Source: a virus
Length of the DNA: 64,000 nt
IMG/VR virus record: IMGVR_UViG_3300009430_000004
Location: 154,089-218,088 of that record
Strand: one strand, 5' to 3'
Shown: piece by piece, positions 9,696 through 18,917 of the stretch
Layout: each line of letters begins with the position of its first letter
Numbering within the stretch: the stretch's first letter is position 1
The notes under the pieces: generated by a model
The model's input: only the letters and a program-made list of their open reading frames with translations
What the model was told of the DNA's origin: nothing
The model's database searches: none
Program-made: the position numbers and the translations under genes

Positions 9696-10184
9696 TTATT
9701 TGTGGACTTCAAATAAAATCAACTCACCAGTATTTAACCCAAACTTTAATGTTATTGTTAATCTATCAGAGTTTAAAGTCCAATCTCTAGTCCTAAAGAG
9801 CCTACCCCTAACACTGTGATATATAACTAATGAATCCTTATCAACATCATACAATGGTTGATTAATAGGACATACAGTAGTTCCATCACCAGGAGATTTG
9901 AATTCTGACTCTAATATGACAGAATTTCTTTCTAATCTGAAAGTATAAATATCCCAATCATCAGGGTTGAAAACACCAGTAACTGATTCTTTTTTACATA
10001 CGTGAAGTTTATACTTACCATCAGCAGCGTCATTTCTATATATGACATCATTACGATAGTATATTTCGTTTTCCTTAAAATCACGCACTTTGTCGATATT
10101 GTATAACACAACATCAGAAATTAACCTGATAATATTGTTAGAATCAATATTCCTCAGATTATCTTTCATAATTTCAATACTCAT
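9696..10184 (-). CDS. Probable tail/baseplate-associated protein
   Basis: 162 residues, preceded by AAGGAGG. An N-terminal helical part (MSIEIMKDNLRNID) is followed by a beta-rich part with GKYKLHVCKKESVTGVFNPDDWDIY. That pattern resembles the small carbohydrate-binding-like modules common in tail fibres and baseplate chaperones. It follows the 10198-11148 gene by 13 bases and precedes the lysins, so a late virion role is inferred from context. No family was recognised with certainty. Confidence 0.6.
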   Translation of the reverse strand: MSIEIMKDNLRNIDSNNIIRLISDVVLYNIDKVRDFKENEIYYRNDVIYRNDAADGKYKLHVCKKESVTGVFNPDDWDIYTFRLERNSVILESEFKSPGDGTTVCPINQPLYDVDKDSLVIYHSVRGRLFRTRDWTLNSDRLTITLKFGLNTGELILFEVHK

Positions 10185-10197
10185 GTTCTATCCCTCC

Positions 10198-11148
10198 TTA
10201 TTTATCGAGAGTCATAAGGTCGGCATAAATCTTAGCCCCATTAACGTCTACAATATCCTCAAGGACATATTGATTGTTTATATACGCCCCATTAGTAACT
10301 GACAAAACGTTGTAAAGAAAATAGGGAAATGATTCTAATGCCAGTAATGCTGCTGCATCATACATATGAATATATGCCTCCATGTAGCTCCTTACAGTTA
10401 AATCTTTAAGTCCTAGATTCATACCCTCTTTTGTTAGAGCCTTAACAAATGTTGAGAAGTCAGTGAAATCTTCTGGAACCATCATATCATTAATCTCTTT
10501 TAAAACGAAAGGATTACCATTTACACAATTTTTAAGTGCATAGTTAGTAACCATTTCACTATCGGTTAAACCCAGCATATTGATAAGATAGAACTTGCTT
10601 GCAAGGAATAGTACCTTATGCATTTTGCTCTTATCAACATTTAATGCATATTTCTTATTTAATACTCTAACGAACATGTTTGAGTACACCGCAGAACCGT
10701 TTGTAATGATAACATTACGAGTTGCTATTTGCTTACTGTAATGATAGCAGAGCTTAGCAAGATATGCAGATTCAATCATTGTATAAAGTTTCTTAGGGTC
10801 AATGTTAACATTGCCGTTTTCTTTATTCATTGTACCATACACATCAACTACAACAACAGCTACTACTTTATCAGCAGCATTTTTAGTTAAGAAGAATGGC
10901 ATACATGAAGGTATTTTAGCCCCATCTGGTGAATACATAAGCATGATATCCCCAGTTTCAACTTCATTAAGAACTTTATACTTTAATGGGAATTTAAAGT
11001 TCTTGTTTATTATCATAAATGCCTCTTCAAGGTTGTTCTTCTTGAGAACAGTTCCATTTTGTAATATTTTGGCTATATTGTTTGTAACTGCCCCGCTTTG
11101 ATTAAGATTCCTATATATGAAGGTATCTTGAAGCGTTTTGAATGACAT
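10198..11148 (-). CDS. Hypothetical protein, probable virion component
   Basis: 316 residues if started at the ATG 11148, which sits 8 bases after AAAGGA; a TTG/ATG-like extension of six codons is less likely. The sequence looks globular, mixed alpha/beta, with no Cys pattern and no signal peptide. A late-type promoter (11178-11190) precedes it, and it is the first gene of the leftward virion/lysis block. Function not recognised. Confidence 0.7.
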   Translation of the reverse strand: MSFKTLQDTFIYRNLNQSGAVTNNIAKILQNGTVLKKNNLEEAFMIINKNFKFPLKYKVLNEVETGDIMLMYSPDGAKIPSCMPFFLTKNAADKVVAVVVVDVYGTMNKENGNVNIDPKKLYTMIESAYLAKLCYHYSKQIATRNVIITNGSAVYSNMFVRVLNKKYALNVDKSKMHKVLFLASKFYLINMLGLTDSEMVTNYALKNCVNGNPFVLKEINDMMVPEDFTDFSTFVKALTKEGMNLGLKDLTVRSYMEAYIHMYDAAALLALESFPYFLYNVLSVTNGAYINNQYVLEDIVDVNGAKIYADLMTLDK

Positions 11149-11177
11149 ATTACCACATCCTTTCACACTTTTTAATA

Positions 11178-11190
11178 TTATTAGTATGTT
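11178..11190 (-). promoter_or_regulatory. AACA-N6-TAA late promoter of gene 10198-11148
   Basis: Minus strand AACA TACTAA TAA, 29 bases before the chosen start. It lies in the divergent gap between the leftward late block and the rightward nuclease gene. Confidence 0.6.
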
Positions 11191-11267
11191 TCCATAGTAT
11201 GTAAGAAAAAATAGTCTCTGATTATTAAAATATTTTTTGACAAACTTTAATATAAAACAAATTAAGA

Positions 11268-11280
11268 GTATATATTATAT
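11268..11280 (+). promoter_or_regulatory. TATATATTAT-core promoter before the nuclease gene
   Basis: GTATATATTATAT ends 18 bases before the start codon of 11299. The core is shared with many other intergenic gaps, but no CGTA box stands 14 bases upstream. Confidence 0.45.
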
Positions 11281-11298
11281 AACCGAGGAGGGGTGAAA

Positions 11299-11955
11299 AT
11301 GTATAATAGTGGGCATACTCAGTATTTTAATAGTGATAATATAGAAGTGCCTAGTGCAACGACCGTATTAAAGATTTTAAATAAACCTGCCCTTGTTAAA
11401 TGGGCTAATTATTTAGGCTTCAAGAGACAAAATGTCGATGAAGTGTTAGATGCATCAGCTACTATTGGCACATTAGTGCATCAATTGATATATAGTTACT
11501 TAATGGATAAGTATGTTATATGGATTGGGACAAGAAAATGTGGTAAAGCTACTGCAATGATGTATATGAACAGCTTCCTTGAATGGAAAAGGACACATGA
11601 AGTGAAACCTACATTCATGGAAAAACAATTTACCAGCAAAAGATTTGGTGGTACAATAGATTTTTACGGTGAAGTCGATGGTAAAAAGACAGTATTAGAC
11701 TTCAAAACATCAAAGAAACCTTATTCGTCTATGTTCCTTCAGTTAGCAGCTTACTGTATAATGTTAGAAGAGGCTGGATATGAAGTAGAACAATTGGCGA
11801 TTATAATTATTAATAACTCAGGTTATAATGAAAAGTTTATAACAAGGGAGGAGATACAAAGGTATATTGACGTATTCATAAAACTCGTGGAAGTATTTCA
11901 TAACTGGTACGACTTGAATATAGAGCATGGATGGGGGGATATACTTGCAAAATAA
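11299..11955 (+). CDS. PD-(D/E)XK (RecB/Cas4-like) exonuclease
   Basis: 218 residues from ATG 11299, five bases after GAGGAGGGG; the in-frame GTG at 11293 overlaps that site and is unlikely. The nuclease core is GGTIDFYG, then TVLDFKTSKK (Asp and Lys of the D-x-K motif), then LQLAAYCIMLEEAG, i.e. the QxxxY motif of RecB-family exonucleases. The N-terminus has PSATTVLKILNKPALVKW, common in phage-type versions. It probably processes DNA ends for recombination. The 3' end overlaps the SbcD-like gene, arguing for a common pathway. No four-Cys iron-sulphur cluster of true Cas4 is visible. Confidence 0.82.
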   Translation: MYNSGHTQYFNSDNIEVPSATTVLKILNKPALVKWANYLGFKRQNVDEVLDASATIGTLVHQLIYSYLMDKYVIWIGTRKCGKATAMMYMNSFLEWKRTHEVKPTFMEKQFTSKRFGGTIDFYGEVDGKKTVLDFKTSKKPYSSMFLQLAAYCIMLEEAGYEVEQLAIIIINNSGYNEKFITREEIQRYIDVFIKLVEVFHNWYDLNIEHGWGDILAK

Positions 11956-13132
11956 TCCGTATGTTGGAGCCATTTTCGCTGACGTTCATACAGGTGCGTT
12001 TAAACCTGTTATACTATACAATGAGTTTAAGGAAGAGGCTCTAGAATATCTAGAAGGACTAGCAATCCTTGATTTTATAGTTATTTGTGGAGATTTCTTC
12101 CACACTAAGTTATCAATGAATTCAGACCACGCTAAGTATGCATTTCAAATACTGATGAGATTATTAGACATCTGTGAGAAGAAAAATGCTAAACTTAGGA
12201 TAGTTAAAGGTACTGAAAGTCATGACAATAAACAATTAGAAATATTTGAGTCTATAATCAAAATGAGCAAGTATGACTTTAAGATTATAGACACAGTTGG
12301 AACAGAAATGTTATTTGACGATATGAAGGTTCTATATATACCAGAGGAATATGTAGAAGACAAGGATGAATATTATAAGGACTATTTTGACCAAGAATAT
12401 GATATGATATTCGGACATGGTTTAGTGTCAGAAGTTGTATTCGTAGCTTCAAGGCAGGAGAGTGAAGAAACTATGGCTAAAGCTCCTGTATTTAAATCAG
12501 AAGAATTGCTCAGAATATGCAAAGGACCTGTATTCTTTGGACATATTCATACACCTCAGGTCATTAATGATAGATTTATTTATGTTGGTTCATTTTCAAG
12601 ATGGAGTTTTGGTGAAGAAGAAGATAAAGGGTTTTATACCGTATCATATGAAACTGACAGCAGTAATTTCATGACAGAGTTTATTGTCAATAAGAAAGCG
12701 AGGAAATATGATACTATTACTATAGACTATACTTCGCCAATATTTGATAAATCTGAAACTGAACAAGTAGATTATCTAATTAAGTTAGCAAATTCTCTTG
12801 TAATTGATTATTTGAGACTTGAGATAAATATACCTGAGGAATACGACAAATCGCCATTATTGGTGAATATGATTAATGATGTCTTTAATAAATATCCAAA
12901 TATAAAGACAAAGATTAATAACAACAAGAAGCTTCGACAAAAGAAAGAAACAGAAGAAAAGATAAATCTATTATTAACACGATATGGATTTATATTCGAT
13001 AAAACGCTGAGCCATGAGGAGAAACTTTCATTGTTTATTAAAGAAAAATACAACAGAAACATTCCTGTAAATAAGATGAGACAATATCTTTATGAGCAGT
13101 TAAGAGTTAGGGGGTCTCAGCATGGTGTCTAG
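11927..13132 (+). CDS. SbcD/Mre11/T4 gp47-like metallophosphoesterase (recombination nuclease)
   Basis: 401 residues from ATG 11927. An in-frame TTG at 11945 after GGGGGG may be the true start, giving 395. Phosphoesterase motifs appear in order: ADVHTG, GDFFH, GTESHD (variant of GNHD), FGHG, FGHIHTP. In SbcCD/Mre11-Rad50/gp46-47 complexes this subunit is the nuclease that resects ends with the SMC-like ATPase. The matching ATPase is 43 kb away at 55161. It overlaps both neighbours (nuclease and DnaB-like helicase), indicating translational coupling. Confidence 0.85.
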   Translation: MDGGIYLQNNPYVGAIFADVHTGAFKPVILYNEFKEEALEYLEGLAILDFIVICGDFFHTKLSMNSDHAKYAFQILMRLLDICEKKNAKLRIVKGTESHDNKQLEIFESIIKMSKYDFKIIDTVGTEMLFDDMKVLYIPEEYVEDKDEYYKDYFDQEYDMIFGHGLVSEVVFVASRQESEETMAKAPVFKSEELLRICKGPVFFGHIHTPQVINDRFIYVGSFSRWSFGEEEDKGFYTVSYETDSSNFMTEFIVNKKARKYDTITIDYTSPIFDKSETEQVDYLIKLANSLVIDYLRLEINIPEEYDKSPLLVNMINDVFNKYPNIKTKINNNKKLRQKKETEEKINLLLTRYGFIFDKTLSHEEKLSLFIKEKYNRNIPVNKMRQYLYEQLRVRGSQHGV

Positions 13133-14780
13133 AAATAATAAATTCAAGCTAGTTGAATATGAGCAAAAGAAAATACCACTAAAATTCGATATTACAATGC
13201 TAAATATGTTAGTAGGATACTTGTTTAAGAAGTCAGCACAGATTACTAGAAAGTCCTTAACAAGTATGAATAAGTTATTTACAATAATAGATGAAAGGGT
13301 ATATGAAGGCAATGAGCAACTAGAGGCTAGACTTAATTTTATAAATAGAGCATTGAAAGCAAGACTTGAGCTCGGCATGGAGAATGAAAATGTAATAATT
13401 AACTTTTGTCGAACTGACAACTATAATAAAGAGAATGACGAAATAATAAAGAACCTTGAAATATATAAGAGAATTAATTTCGAGGAAATAAAGTTTATAA
13501 ATAAGGCAGTAGAAGATAGACTTCAATATGCCGACTTATTTAATTACAAAGACCACCTATATTCAACGGTGGAGAAATTAGACTCAGGTGATTATGACTC
13601 ATTTCAAGAAATAAATAATGAGTTGCTGAGTATATGTAAGGTTATAGTTAATAATAGTAGAAAGATTAAGGTTGTTGAAGAAGTTGATACATTCAGCTTA
13701 GACCCTGAAACTTTCGAAGATAATGTAACTGATATAGTTAATAGACTGAAAGACCCATCAAGAATACTCAAGACAGGACTTCAGAAGCTTAATCAAATAT
13801 TAGCTCCTGGATACCAGTCTAAGAGACTTTATATGTATATGGGTCTTCCAGCAGGATTTAAGTCAGGTATCTTGTTGAAAACTGCAAGAGATATTAAGAA
13901 GTTCAACAAGGGTGTAATGACAAAGAAAGCAGGAAAGAGTCCATGTGTGTTATTAGTCACCATGGAAAACTCTGTGGAAGAATCAATTGAACGTCTATTT
14001 AATATGACAGTTACCCCTGATGATATCAGAAACTTCACAGCTAAACAAGTTGTTAAGATGCTTAAGGAACAAGGGGAACTCATACTTAAAGATGACGAAG
14101 ATATTGATATCATCATTAAATACTATCCAAATAGAAGTATTGATACCAATGACCTCTATACAATTATAGAGGAATTATCAGATGACAACAAAGAAGTTAT
14201 AGCTTTAATTCTTGACTATATTAAGAGAATCAGACCTGCTGAAAAAGCAAAGGATGAAAAAGAAGAATTAAAGAATGTAACAAACGAATTAAAGAATTTG
14301 GCAACAGAGTTAGATATACCAGTTATAACAGCTCATCAGTTAAATAGGGCAGGTGCTGGAGCAGTAGATGCCGCAATGCAAGCTAATAAAGAAGACTTAG
14401 CAAGATTTGTTGGTAGAGCTAATGTAGGTAGTGCTTGGGAAGTTGTAGAAAACTCAGACTGGTGCTGTATTATTAACGTTGAGAAGAAACGTGATACTGG
14501 TCAATATTATCTAACATTCAAGAGAGTTAAGATAAGGTATAGAGACCCTAATGATTTAGGTTACTTCAATCATCCATTCGTTATGGGTAATAGGATGCAG
14601 CTTATTGATGACATGGGTCTTGATAAACCATTATCTGAAGAAAGCTTATCATCAGACTTCGAGGGTGTTGAGCTTGGAAACAAGAAAGGTAAGAGAAATG
14701 CAACTGAACGTGAGGTCATTGATGATGACAATGATAGTGATATCTTTGAATTTGCATGTGCAATAAATTCAAGAAAATAA
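13122..14780 (+). CDS. DnaB-like replicative helicase
   Basis: 552 residues. The C-terminal RecA-like domain carries a Walker A variant YMGLPAGFKSG (about residues 238-248). Walker B-like ALILDYIKRIRP lies near 365, and VITAHQLNRAG near 405, equivalent to the glutamine-containing H3 motif of DnaB/gp41 helicases. The N-terminal 200 residues are helical and not recognisably DnaB-N. It probably unwinds the fork for the phage polymerase. It overlaps the SbcD-like gene by 11 bases. The acidic tail (DDDNDSDIFEF) may recruit partners. Confidence 0.8.
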   Translation: MVSRNNKFKLVEYEQKKIPLKFDITMLNMLVGYLFKKSAQITRKSLTSMNKLFTIIDERVYEGNEQLEARLNFINRALKARLELGMENENVIINFCRTDNYNKENDEIIKNLEIYKRINFEEIKFINKAVEDRLQYADLFNYKDHLYSTVEKLDSGDYDSFQEINNELLSICKVIVNNSRKIKVVEEVDTFSLDPETFEDNVTDIVNRLKDPSRILKTGLQKLNQILAPGYQSKRLYMYMGLPAGFKSGILLKTARDIKKFNKGVMTKKAGKSPCVLLVTMENSVEESIERLFNMTVTPDDIRNFTAKQVVKMLKEQGELILKDDEDIDIIIKYYPNRSIDTNDLYTIIEELSDDNKEVIALILDYIKRIRPAEKAKDEKEELKNVTNELKNLATELDIPVITAHQLNRAGAGAVDAAMQANKEDLARFVGRANVGSAWEVVENSDWCCIINVEKKRDTGQYYLTFKRVKIRYRDPNDLGYFNHPFVMGNRMQLIDDMGLDKPLSEESLSSDFEGVELGNKKGKRNATEREVIDDDNDSDIFEFACAINSRK

Positions 14781-14798
14781 AGTGATGGGGGTTATAAA

Positions 14799-15125
14799 AT
14801 GTCTACAAATATTACTAGATTAAAAGAGTTGATTGGCAAAGAAATGGACATGGGACTTATCTATTGGGAGGAATATGATTTCAAAAAGACACACAATCAC
14901 ATGAATATCGGAACGTACAAAATCGAGTATAAAAAGATTCTGAAAGAACAGTTCGATATTGAAACTCCATACAATAAGCTAAGTGAAGAAGAAACTGCTA
15001 AAGTCTTAGATGGGTTTGAGAAAAAATTCCGTGTATCAACCGAGCTATTTAAACTCAGAAATACAGTACATCAATTCAGAGCACCACAATTACAATTGTG
15101 GATACAACTTAGTAAGAAGAAGTAA
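14799..15125 (+). CDS. Hypothetical small protein
   Basis: 108 residues, 18 bases after the helicase. The C-terminal half (GFEKKFRVSTELFKLRN) resembles EEKFGVDSHEFRIEF in the unlinked minus-strand gene 16727-17014. The two may therefore share a small fold. No known function. Confidence 0.7.
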   Translation: MSTNITRLKELIGKEMDMGLIYWEEYDFKKTHNHMNIGTYKIEYKKILKEQFDIETPYNKLSEEETAKVLDGFEKKFRVSTELFKLRNTVHQFRAPQLQLWIQLSKKK

Positions 15126-15141
15126 TGGGGGTATACTGAAT

Positions 15142-15369
15142 ATGAAAAAGAAGATATTAAGATTTATTCAGTTTATTACCAATGTACACAGAATACACCA
15201 TATTACGTATTCTTATGGATGGACATTTAAACCGATACCAATTGGATACTTTGATGGATATAAAGAGAAAGACTGTAAAGAAAACTGGTGGGCTCTAAAG
15301 AAAATCAAAGGATTCCATGTTATAAAAAGAAAAGATTTTCATGATTGTACCACAACGGGTACATATTAA
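15142..15369 (+). CDS. Hypothetical small basic protein
   Basis: 75 residues from ATG 15142 with an upstream ATGGGGG site; its reading frame continues upstream as a shadow of the previous gene. Basic and aromatic (GYFDGYKEKDCKENWWALKK). It is last in the rightward unit and ends just before the bidirectional terminator at 15387. Confidence 0.6.
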   Translation: MKKKILRFIQFITNVHRIHHITYSYGWTFKPIPIGYFDGYKEKDCKENWWALKKIKGFHVIKRKDFHDCTTTGTY

Positions 15370-15386
15370 TATAAAAAAATAAAATC

Positions 15387-15417
15387 GGGGTAGCTTATGC
15401 TACCCTTAATTTTTTTG
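15387..15417. terminator. Bidirectional terminator between convergent genes
   Basis: GGGTAGC-TTAT-GCTACCC hairpin with an A-rich run on the left and TTTTTTT on the right. It serves both 15142-15369 (+) and 15406-15702 (-). Confidence 0.85.
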
Positions 15418-15702
15418 GCTTATTGACCTATTCTTAACCTCTATCTTCGTCCAATACCCATGAAGATGAGGGGTTGTTCGTATCATATTGAAAAATGAGC
15501 TCGGAATATCTCGTTTATATGTATTACAACTTATTATATGTTTAAGTATATCCAATGACACTATATTCTGTCGTATTAAACTGAACTCAAAATCCTCATT
15601 AAAGAATTCATATATAACATGATAATACACTGATAATTTAACCCTTTCAGCAATAGTTAGGTCTTCTCCATTTACAGTCTTAATTATACTCTCCATACTC
15701 AT
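15406..15702 (-). CDS. Hypothetical protein
   Basis: 98 residues (MSMESIIKTVNGEDLT), start after AGGGGGT. Predominantly helical. Its own bipartite promoter lies at 15815-15844, giving an untranslated leader of about 110 bases. Function unknown. Confidence 0.65.
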   Translation of the reverse strand: MSMESIIKTVNGEDLTIAERVKLSVYYHVIYEFFNEDFEFSLIRQNIVSLDILKHIISCNTYKRDIPSSFFNMIRTTPHLHGYWTKIEVKNRSISQKN

Positions 15703-15814
15703 ACCCCCTAAAACCTTTGTCGGAACATAAAAAATATAAGTCCAAAAGATAAACTTATAATTTTTCCAATAGAATATAATAATAGATGCCGTACCTTAAC
15801 GTCATCCATTATTA

Positions 15815-15844
15815 TAATATATATTTTCTGGATTTGAATATACG
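15815..15844 (-). promoter_or_regulatory. Bipartite CGTAWW-N14-TATATATTA promoter
   Basis: On the minus strand CGTATA, 14 bases, then ATATATATTA. It stands between the stop of 15846-16274 and gene 15406-15702. Confidence 0.65.
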
Positions 15845-15845
15845 A

Positions 15846-16274
15846 TTATAGTCCAGCCTCTCTATTATTGAGTTTTAGAGCATCATCCTCTAAAATAAGT
15901 ATTTCATTGATTACATCAAATATGTCCATTGTGAACAATTTTAATGTTTTCATAGTAAACTGAGACGCACTTGTCAGATTATTTATTCTAAGAATCATAG
16001 ACCATAACTCAGTTGTCCCATAAATTTCAAAACTTAATCTTTTTGGTTGAAATTTATATTTAGCGAACTCCTCTTCTGATAAAGTAACAGTTGATATTAT
16101 CTTTCTAAGATGGTCATGATATTTATCTAACAACGATGTATAATTAACGATTATTCTAGTATTGTTATTATCAATAAAAGAACTTTTTAAGTGTAGCTTA
16201 GCATGGGATATGTCTTGAGTTTTACCAAACTCAATGAGGTCTTGAATAGTATTACACTTTGTTATTGTTAACAT
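15846..16274 (-). CDS. Hypothetical protein
   Basis: 142 residues, preceded by GGAGGTG. Mixed alpha/beta; the phrase FQPKRLSFEIYGTTELWSMILRINN is the most structured part. It sits 11 bases after 16286-16654 and is probably co-expressed with it. The pair of short proteins could be baseplate-type, but this is not shown. Confidence 0.65.
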   Translation of the reverse strand: MLTITKCNTIQDLIEFGKTQDISHAKLHLKSSFIDNNNTRIIVNYTSLLDKYHDHLRKIISTVTLSEEEFAKYKFQPKRLSFEIYGTTELWSMILRINNLTSASQFTMKTLKLFTMDIFDVINEILILEDDALKLNNREAGL

Positions 16275-16285
16275 TTTTTCACCTC

Positions 16286-16654
16286 CTAAACGTTATCTGT
16301 AATATATACAGCCCTAATGTTTCTATCCATAAAACAACAAATAAATCTAGCACCTGAATGTATGATGCCGTTTATATCAGCTTTAAATTGTAAATCCGTA
16401 TTAGCAAACCTAGGTATGGTTATCCAGTTTTGTGTGGTAACTGAATTAGTTGGTGAAGGTTTGCACTCTTCGTCGTTCAAGAATATATTGCTATTGAACA
16501 CGACATTGTTAGTCGAGGGGTTACCCTTGCCTATTAATGGCATAATTTTTGGGACATTCATCTTAAATGAACCGCTACCGTGACTATGATTTCCAATCAA
16601 AAAACAATACTCCATTTGATTTATATCATATTCTTCCAGACAATCCATAATCAT
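16286..16654 (-). CDS. Hypothetical beta-rich protein
   Basis: 122 residues from ATG 16654, six to seven bases after GAGGTG; an upstream in-frame GTG lies inside that site. Contains CFLIGNHSHGSGSFKMNVPKIMPLIG and ends GARFICCFMDRNIRAVYITDN, a strand-rich layout reminiscent of small OB-like phage tail proteins. Upstream is TACA-TTAATA-TAA (16683-16695), one base off the late consensus. Function unproven. Confidence 0.6.
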   Translation of the reverse strand: MIMDCLEEYDINQMEYCFLIGNHSHGSGSFKMNVPKIMPLIGKGNPSTNNVVFNSNIFLNDEECKPSPTNSVTTQNWITIPRFANTDLQFKADINGIIHSGARFICCFMDRNIRAVYITDNV

Positions 16655-16704
16655 CTTAATCACCTCTTTCTAATATATTTCCTTATATTAATGTAGAAAA
16701 AAAT

Positions 16705-16728
16705 AAGAAGAGGTGTAACCCTCTTCTT
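16705..16728 (-). terminator. Terminator after gene 16727-17014
   Basis: AAGAAGAGG pairs with 16720-16728. On the minus strand it is followed by TATTTTTTT. It overlaps the stop codon of the gene. Confidence 0.75.
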
Positions 16729-17014
16729 AACAAGCGACAACAAACCATAAAATCAATACGGGATGTATCATATAAGATCCATAAAACTCAATCCTAAATT
16801 CATGAGAATCAACACCAAATTTTTCCTCACAGAATAATTTGAATTTTTCAATATCTTCAGGTGTTACATCTTCATATTTTACGTCCATACCTGCTTCTTT
16901 TAAAGCCTCTGTAAATCTCTCATTAGGTGTCAACTCACGAAATGAAGGTTGGTCATACTTCGATTTGTATTCATCATCAAATTTGATAATAGCCTTTTTC
17001 TTTTCGGCTTCCAT
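16727..17014 (-). CDS. Hypothetical small protein
   Basis: 95 residues after GGAGGG. The acidic, helical N-terminal half is followed by FKLFCEEKFGVDSHEFRI, similar to the plus-strand protein at 14799-15125. The C-terminus is hydrophobic (MIHPVLILWFVVAC), perhaps membrane-associating. Confidence 0.65.
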   Translation of the reverse strand: MEAEKKKAIIKFDDEYKSKYDQPSFRELTPNERFTEALKEAGMDVKYEDVTPEDIEKFKLFCEEKFGVDSHEFRIEFYGSYMIHPVLILWFVVAC

Positions 17015-17025
17015 TGTTATCCCTC

Positions 17026-17631
17026 CTACAGATTAATCTTGATGCAAATCTTTTCAGCTCTTAATTTAGCTTTATCAAGATGACCCATCAATATAAATAA
17101 ATGTTGAGGTTTTGAAACTGAAAATCCATTAATGGAAATTGCGTGTTTACTTATCTCCAAATGCCATGATGCTAGAGTTAAATCTTCTACTATCACGGAA
17201 TGTAAGTAAATTTCTTTCTCAAGTAGAATATCAATTATTGAACACATTAATACATTATCAACCTTTGTCTTACATAAGGTAAGGACATTCTTTACATCTA
17301 AAGAATCACCATATAGAATATTACTTCTGAGGTATGTTAACTGAAATATTGGTCCAGCATCTAATAGTTTGAAATCAAATATTGGATCAAGTCCAGTTGG
17401 CTTAGTTTGTTCATATATGTCCAACACATTGGTTGGGAATAGCAATTCCATTATATCTGAATCAATTTTTCTAGCAGCTTTATTTACTGCTTCGATATCA
17501 ATATCTTTTTCCATTCCAGAAAGTTTTCTTAATATTTCTCCGAATTTGTCTTGGGGGTTTGATTTTAAATCAATACCTATAAACCCAATTGTTGGTTCTG
17601 TTCCATTCATCTTTGCTTTTTCATTAAACAT
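17026..17631 (-). CDS. Hypothetical protein
   Basis: 201 residues, start 17631. Has a predicted helical N-terminus (KFGEILRKLSGMEKDIDIEAVNKAARK) and a beta-rich C-terminus. It shares a leftward unit with 16727-17014 (11-base gap). Divergent from the helicase at 17745. No family recognised. Confidence 0.65.
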   Translation of the reverse strand: MFNEKAKMNGTEPTIGFIGIDLKSNPQDKFGEILRKLSGMEKDIDIEAVNKAARKIDSDIMELLFPTNVLDIYEQTKPTGLDPIFDFKLLDAGPIFQLTYLRSNILYGDSLDVKNVLTLCKTKVDNVLMCSIIDILLEKEIYLHSVIVEDLTLASWHLEISKHAISINGFSVSKPQHLFILMGHLDKAKLRAEKICIKINL

Positions 17632-17744
17632 GTTTCCACATCTCCCTTTGTCATATTTTTTTAGTTTATTTGATTTTTACTATCTTTAATACATTTAAAT
17701 AATATACAAATAAATCGGCGTTTGTTGATTAGAGGTGATGAAGA

Positions 17745-18917
17745 ATGGGAATAGAATTAAATTCGCAACAAACCGATACAGTTGATAGATTAGTTAAATG
17801 GTGGCATAGTAGAGATAAACAAACCTTTGAGATATCAGGACCTGCTGGTTCTGGTAAGACTACATTGGTTTATTATCTAATTGAGCGAATAGGGATAGAC
17901 CCTAAAAAAGTATTATTTATGGCTTATGTTGGCAAGGCAACAATGGCACTTGCTAGAAAAGGAAATTTTGCTAAGACTATACATAGCACTATTTATAGAT
18001 TAGTTGAAGTTCCTAAACTAGATAATGAAGGAAATCCTATAAAGAAAAATAATAGGGTTGTAACAACAACTGTTTTTCAGAAGAAGGATAAGATAGATGA
18101 TGATATACAGGCGTTAGTTATTGATGAGGGTTCTATGGTAAATAAACAGATAGCTGAGGATATACTTAGCTTTAATTTGCCAATAATTGTACTAGGAGAC
18201 CTAAACCAGCTACCCCCTGTATTCGGAGACTCTTATTTCTTACAAAAACCTGATAGTGTACTTACTCAAGTTATGAGACAGATGGAAAATGACCCAATAG
18301 TACATTTAAGTCAGAGAGCTATAAGAGGAGAATATCTAAACATAGGTAAATATGGACCTATGTGTTTTGTTATTGATAAGGAAGTTATCAATGATAATTT
18401 ATTAATTAAGTCTGATATAGTTATCTGTGGAAAAAATAAAACAAGAGAAGATATCAATAACTATGTAAGACGACAAATTAAAGGAATTAAATCTGACATA
18501 CCAGTTATGGGAGAAAAACTTATATGTAGACAGAATAACTGGAACCTATCTGTTGGAGGGGATATATTCCTCATAAACGGTTTAATAGGTTATATGGAGG
18601 GTATCTATCTTGATACCTATAATAAGAAGTCTATTTGCATAGATTTCAGACCAGAGTTTATGGAAGATGACTACTTTGAGAAGATACCAATGGACTATGA
18701 ATACTTATTCCAGACTTATGAGGAAAAAAAACGAGGCAAGAGAAGTTACTATAATAAGTTTGAATTTGCATATGCCATTACTGCACACTTAGCACAAGGT
18801 TCGCAGTATGATAAAGTAATGATATATGACGAAAGAATAGGTGACAGAGATTACTATAGGAAATGGTTGTACACAGCCATAACTAGGGCTGTTAAAGGAT
18901 TAGTAGTAGCTGTATAA
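17745..18917 (+). CDS. SF1B DNA helicase (RecD/T4 Dda-like)
   Basis: 390 residues. Motif I is ISGPAGSGKTTLVYYL (about 30-42), motif Ia MAYVGKATMAL, motif II LVIDEGSM, and motif III IIVLGDLNQLPPVFG. C-terminal motifs are FAYAITAHLAQGSQYDKVMIYDE and WLYTAITRAVKGLVVAV. These are the RecD2/Dda signatures, i.e. a 5'-3' helicase expected to act in replication restart, origin opening or recombination. It is shorter than Dda (about 440), but all motifs are present. Confidence 0.88.
   Translation: MGIELNSQQTDTVDRLVKWWHSRDKQTFEISGPAGSGKTTLVYYLIERIGIDPKKVLFMAYVGKATMALARKGNFAKTIHSTIYRLVEVPKLDNEGNPIKKNNRVVTTTVFQKKDKIDDDIQALVIDEGSMVNKQIAEDILSFNLPIIVLGDLNQLPPVFGDSYFLQKPDSVLTQVMRQMENDPIVHLSQRAIRGEYLNIGKYGPMCFVIDKEVINDNLLIKSDIVICGKNKTREDINNYVRRQIKGIKSDIPVMGEKLICRQNNWNLSVGGDIFLINGLIGYMEGIYLDTYNKKSICIDFRPEFMEDDYFEKIPMDYEYLFQTYEEKKRGKRSYYNKFEFAYAITAHLAQGSQYDKVMIYDERIGDRDYYRKWLYTAITRAVKGLVVAV

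Noticed and set aside
11237-11280. Host-type promoter TTGACA with TATATT
   Set aside because: The spacing between the two boxes is about 26 bases, far from the 16-18 usual for sigma-70/SigA.
11299-11955. Cas4 or a CRISPR-related role
   Set aside because: No four-Cys cluster, no cas neighbours, and no repeat-spacer array anywhere in the window.
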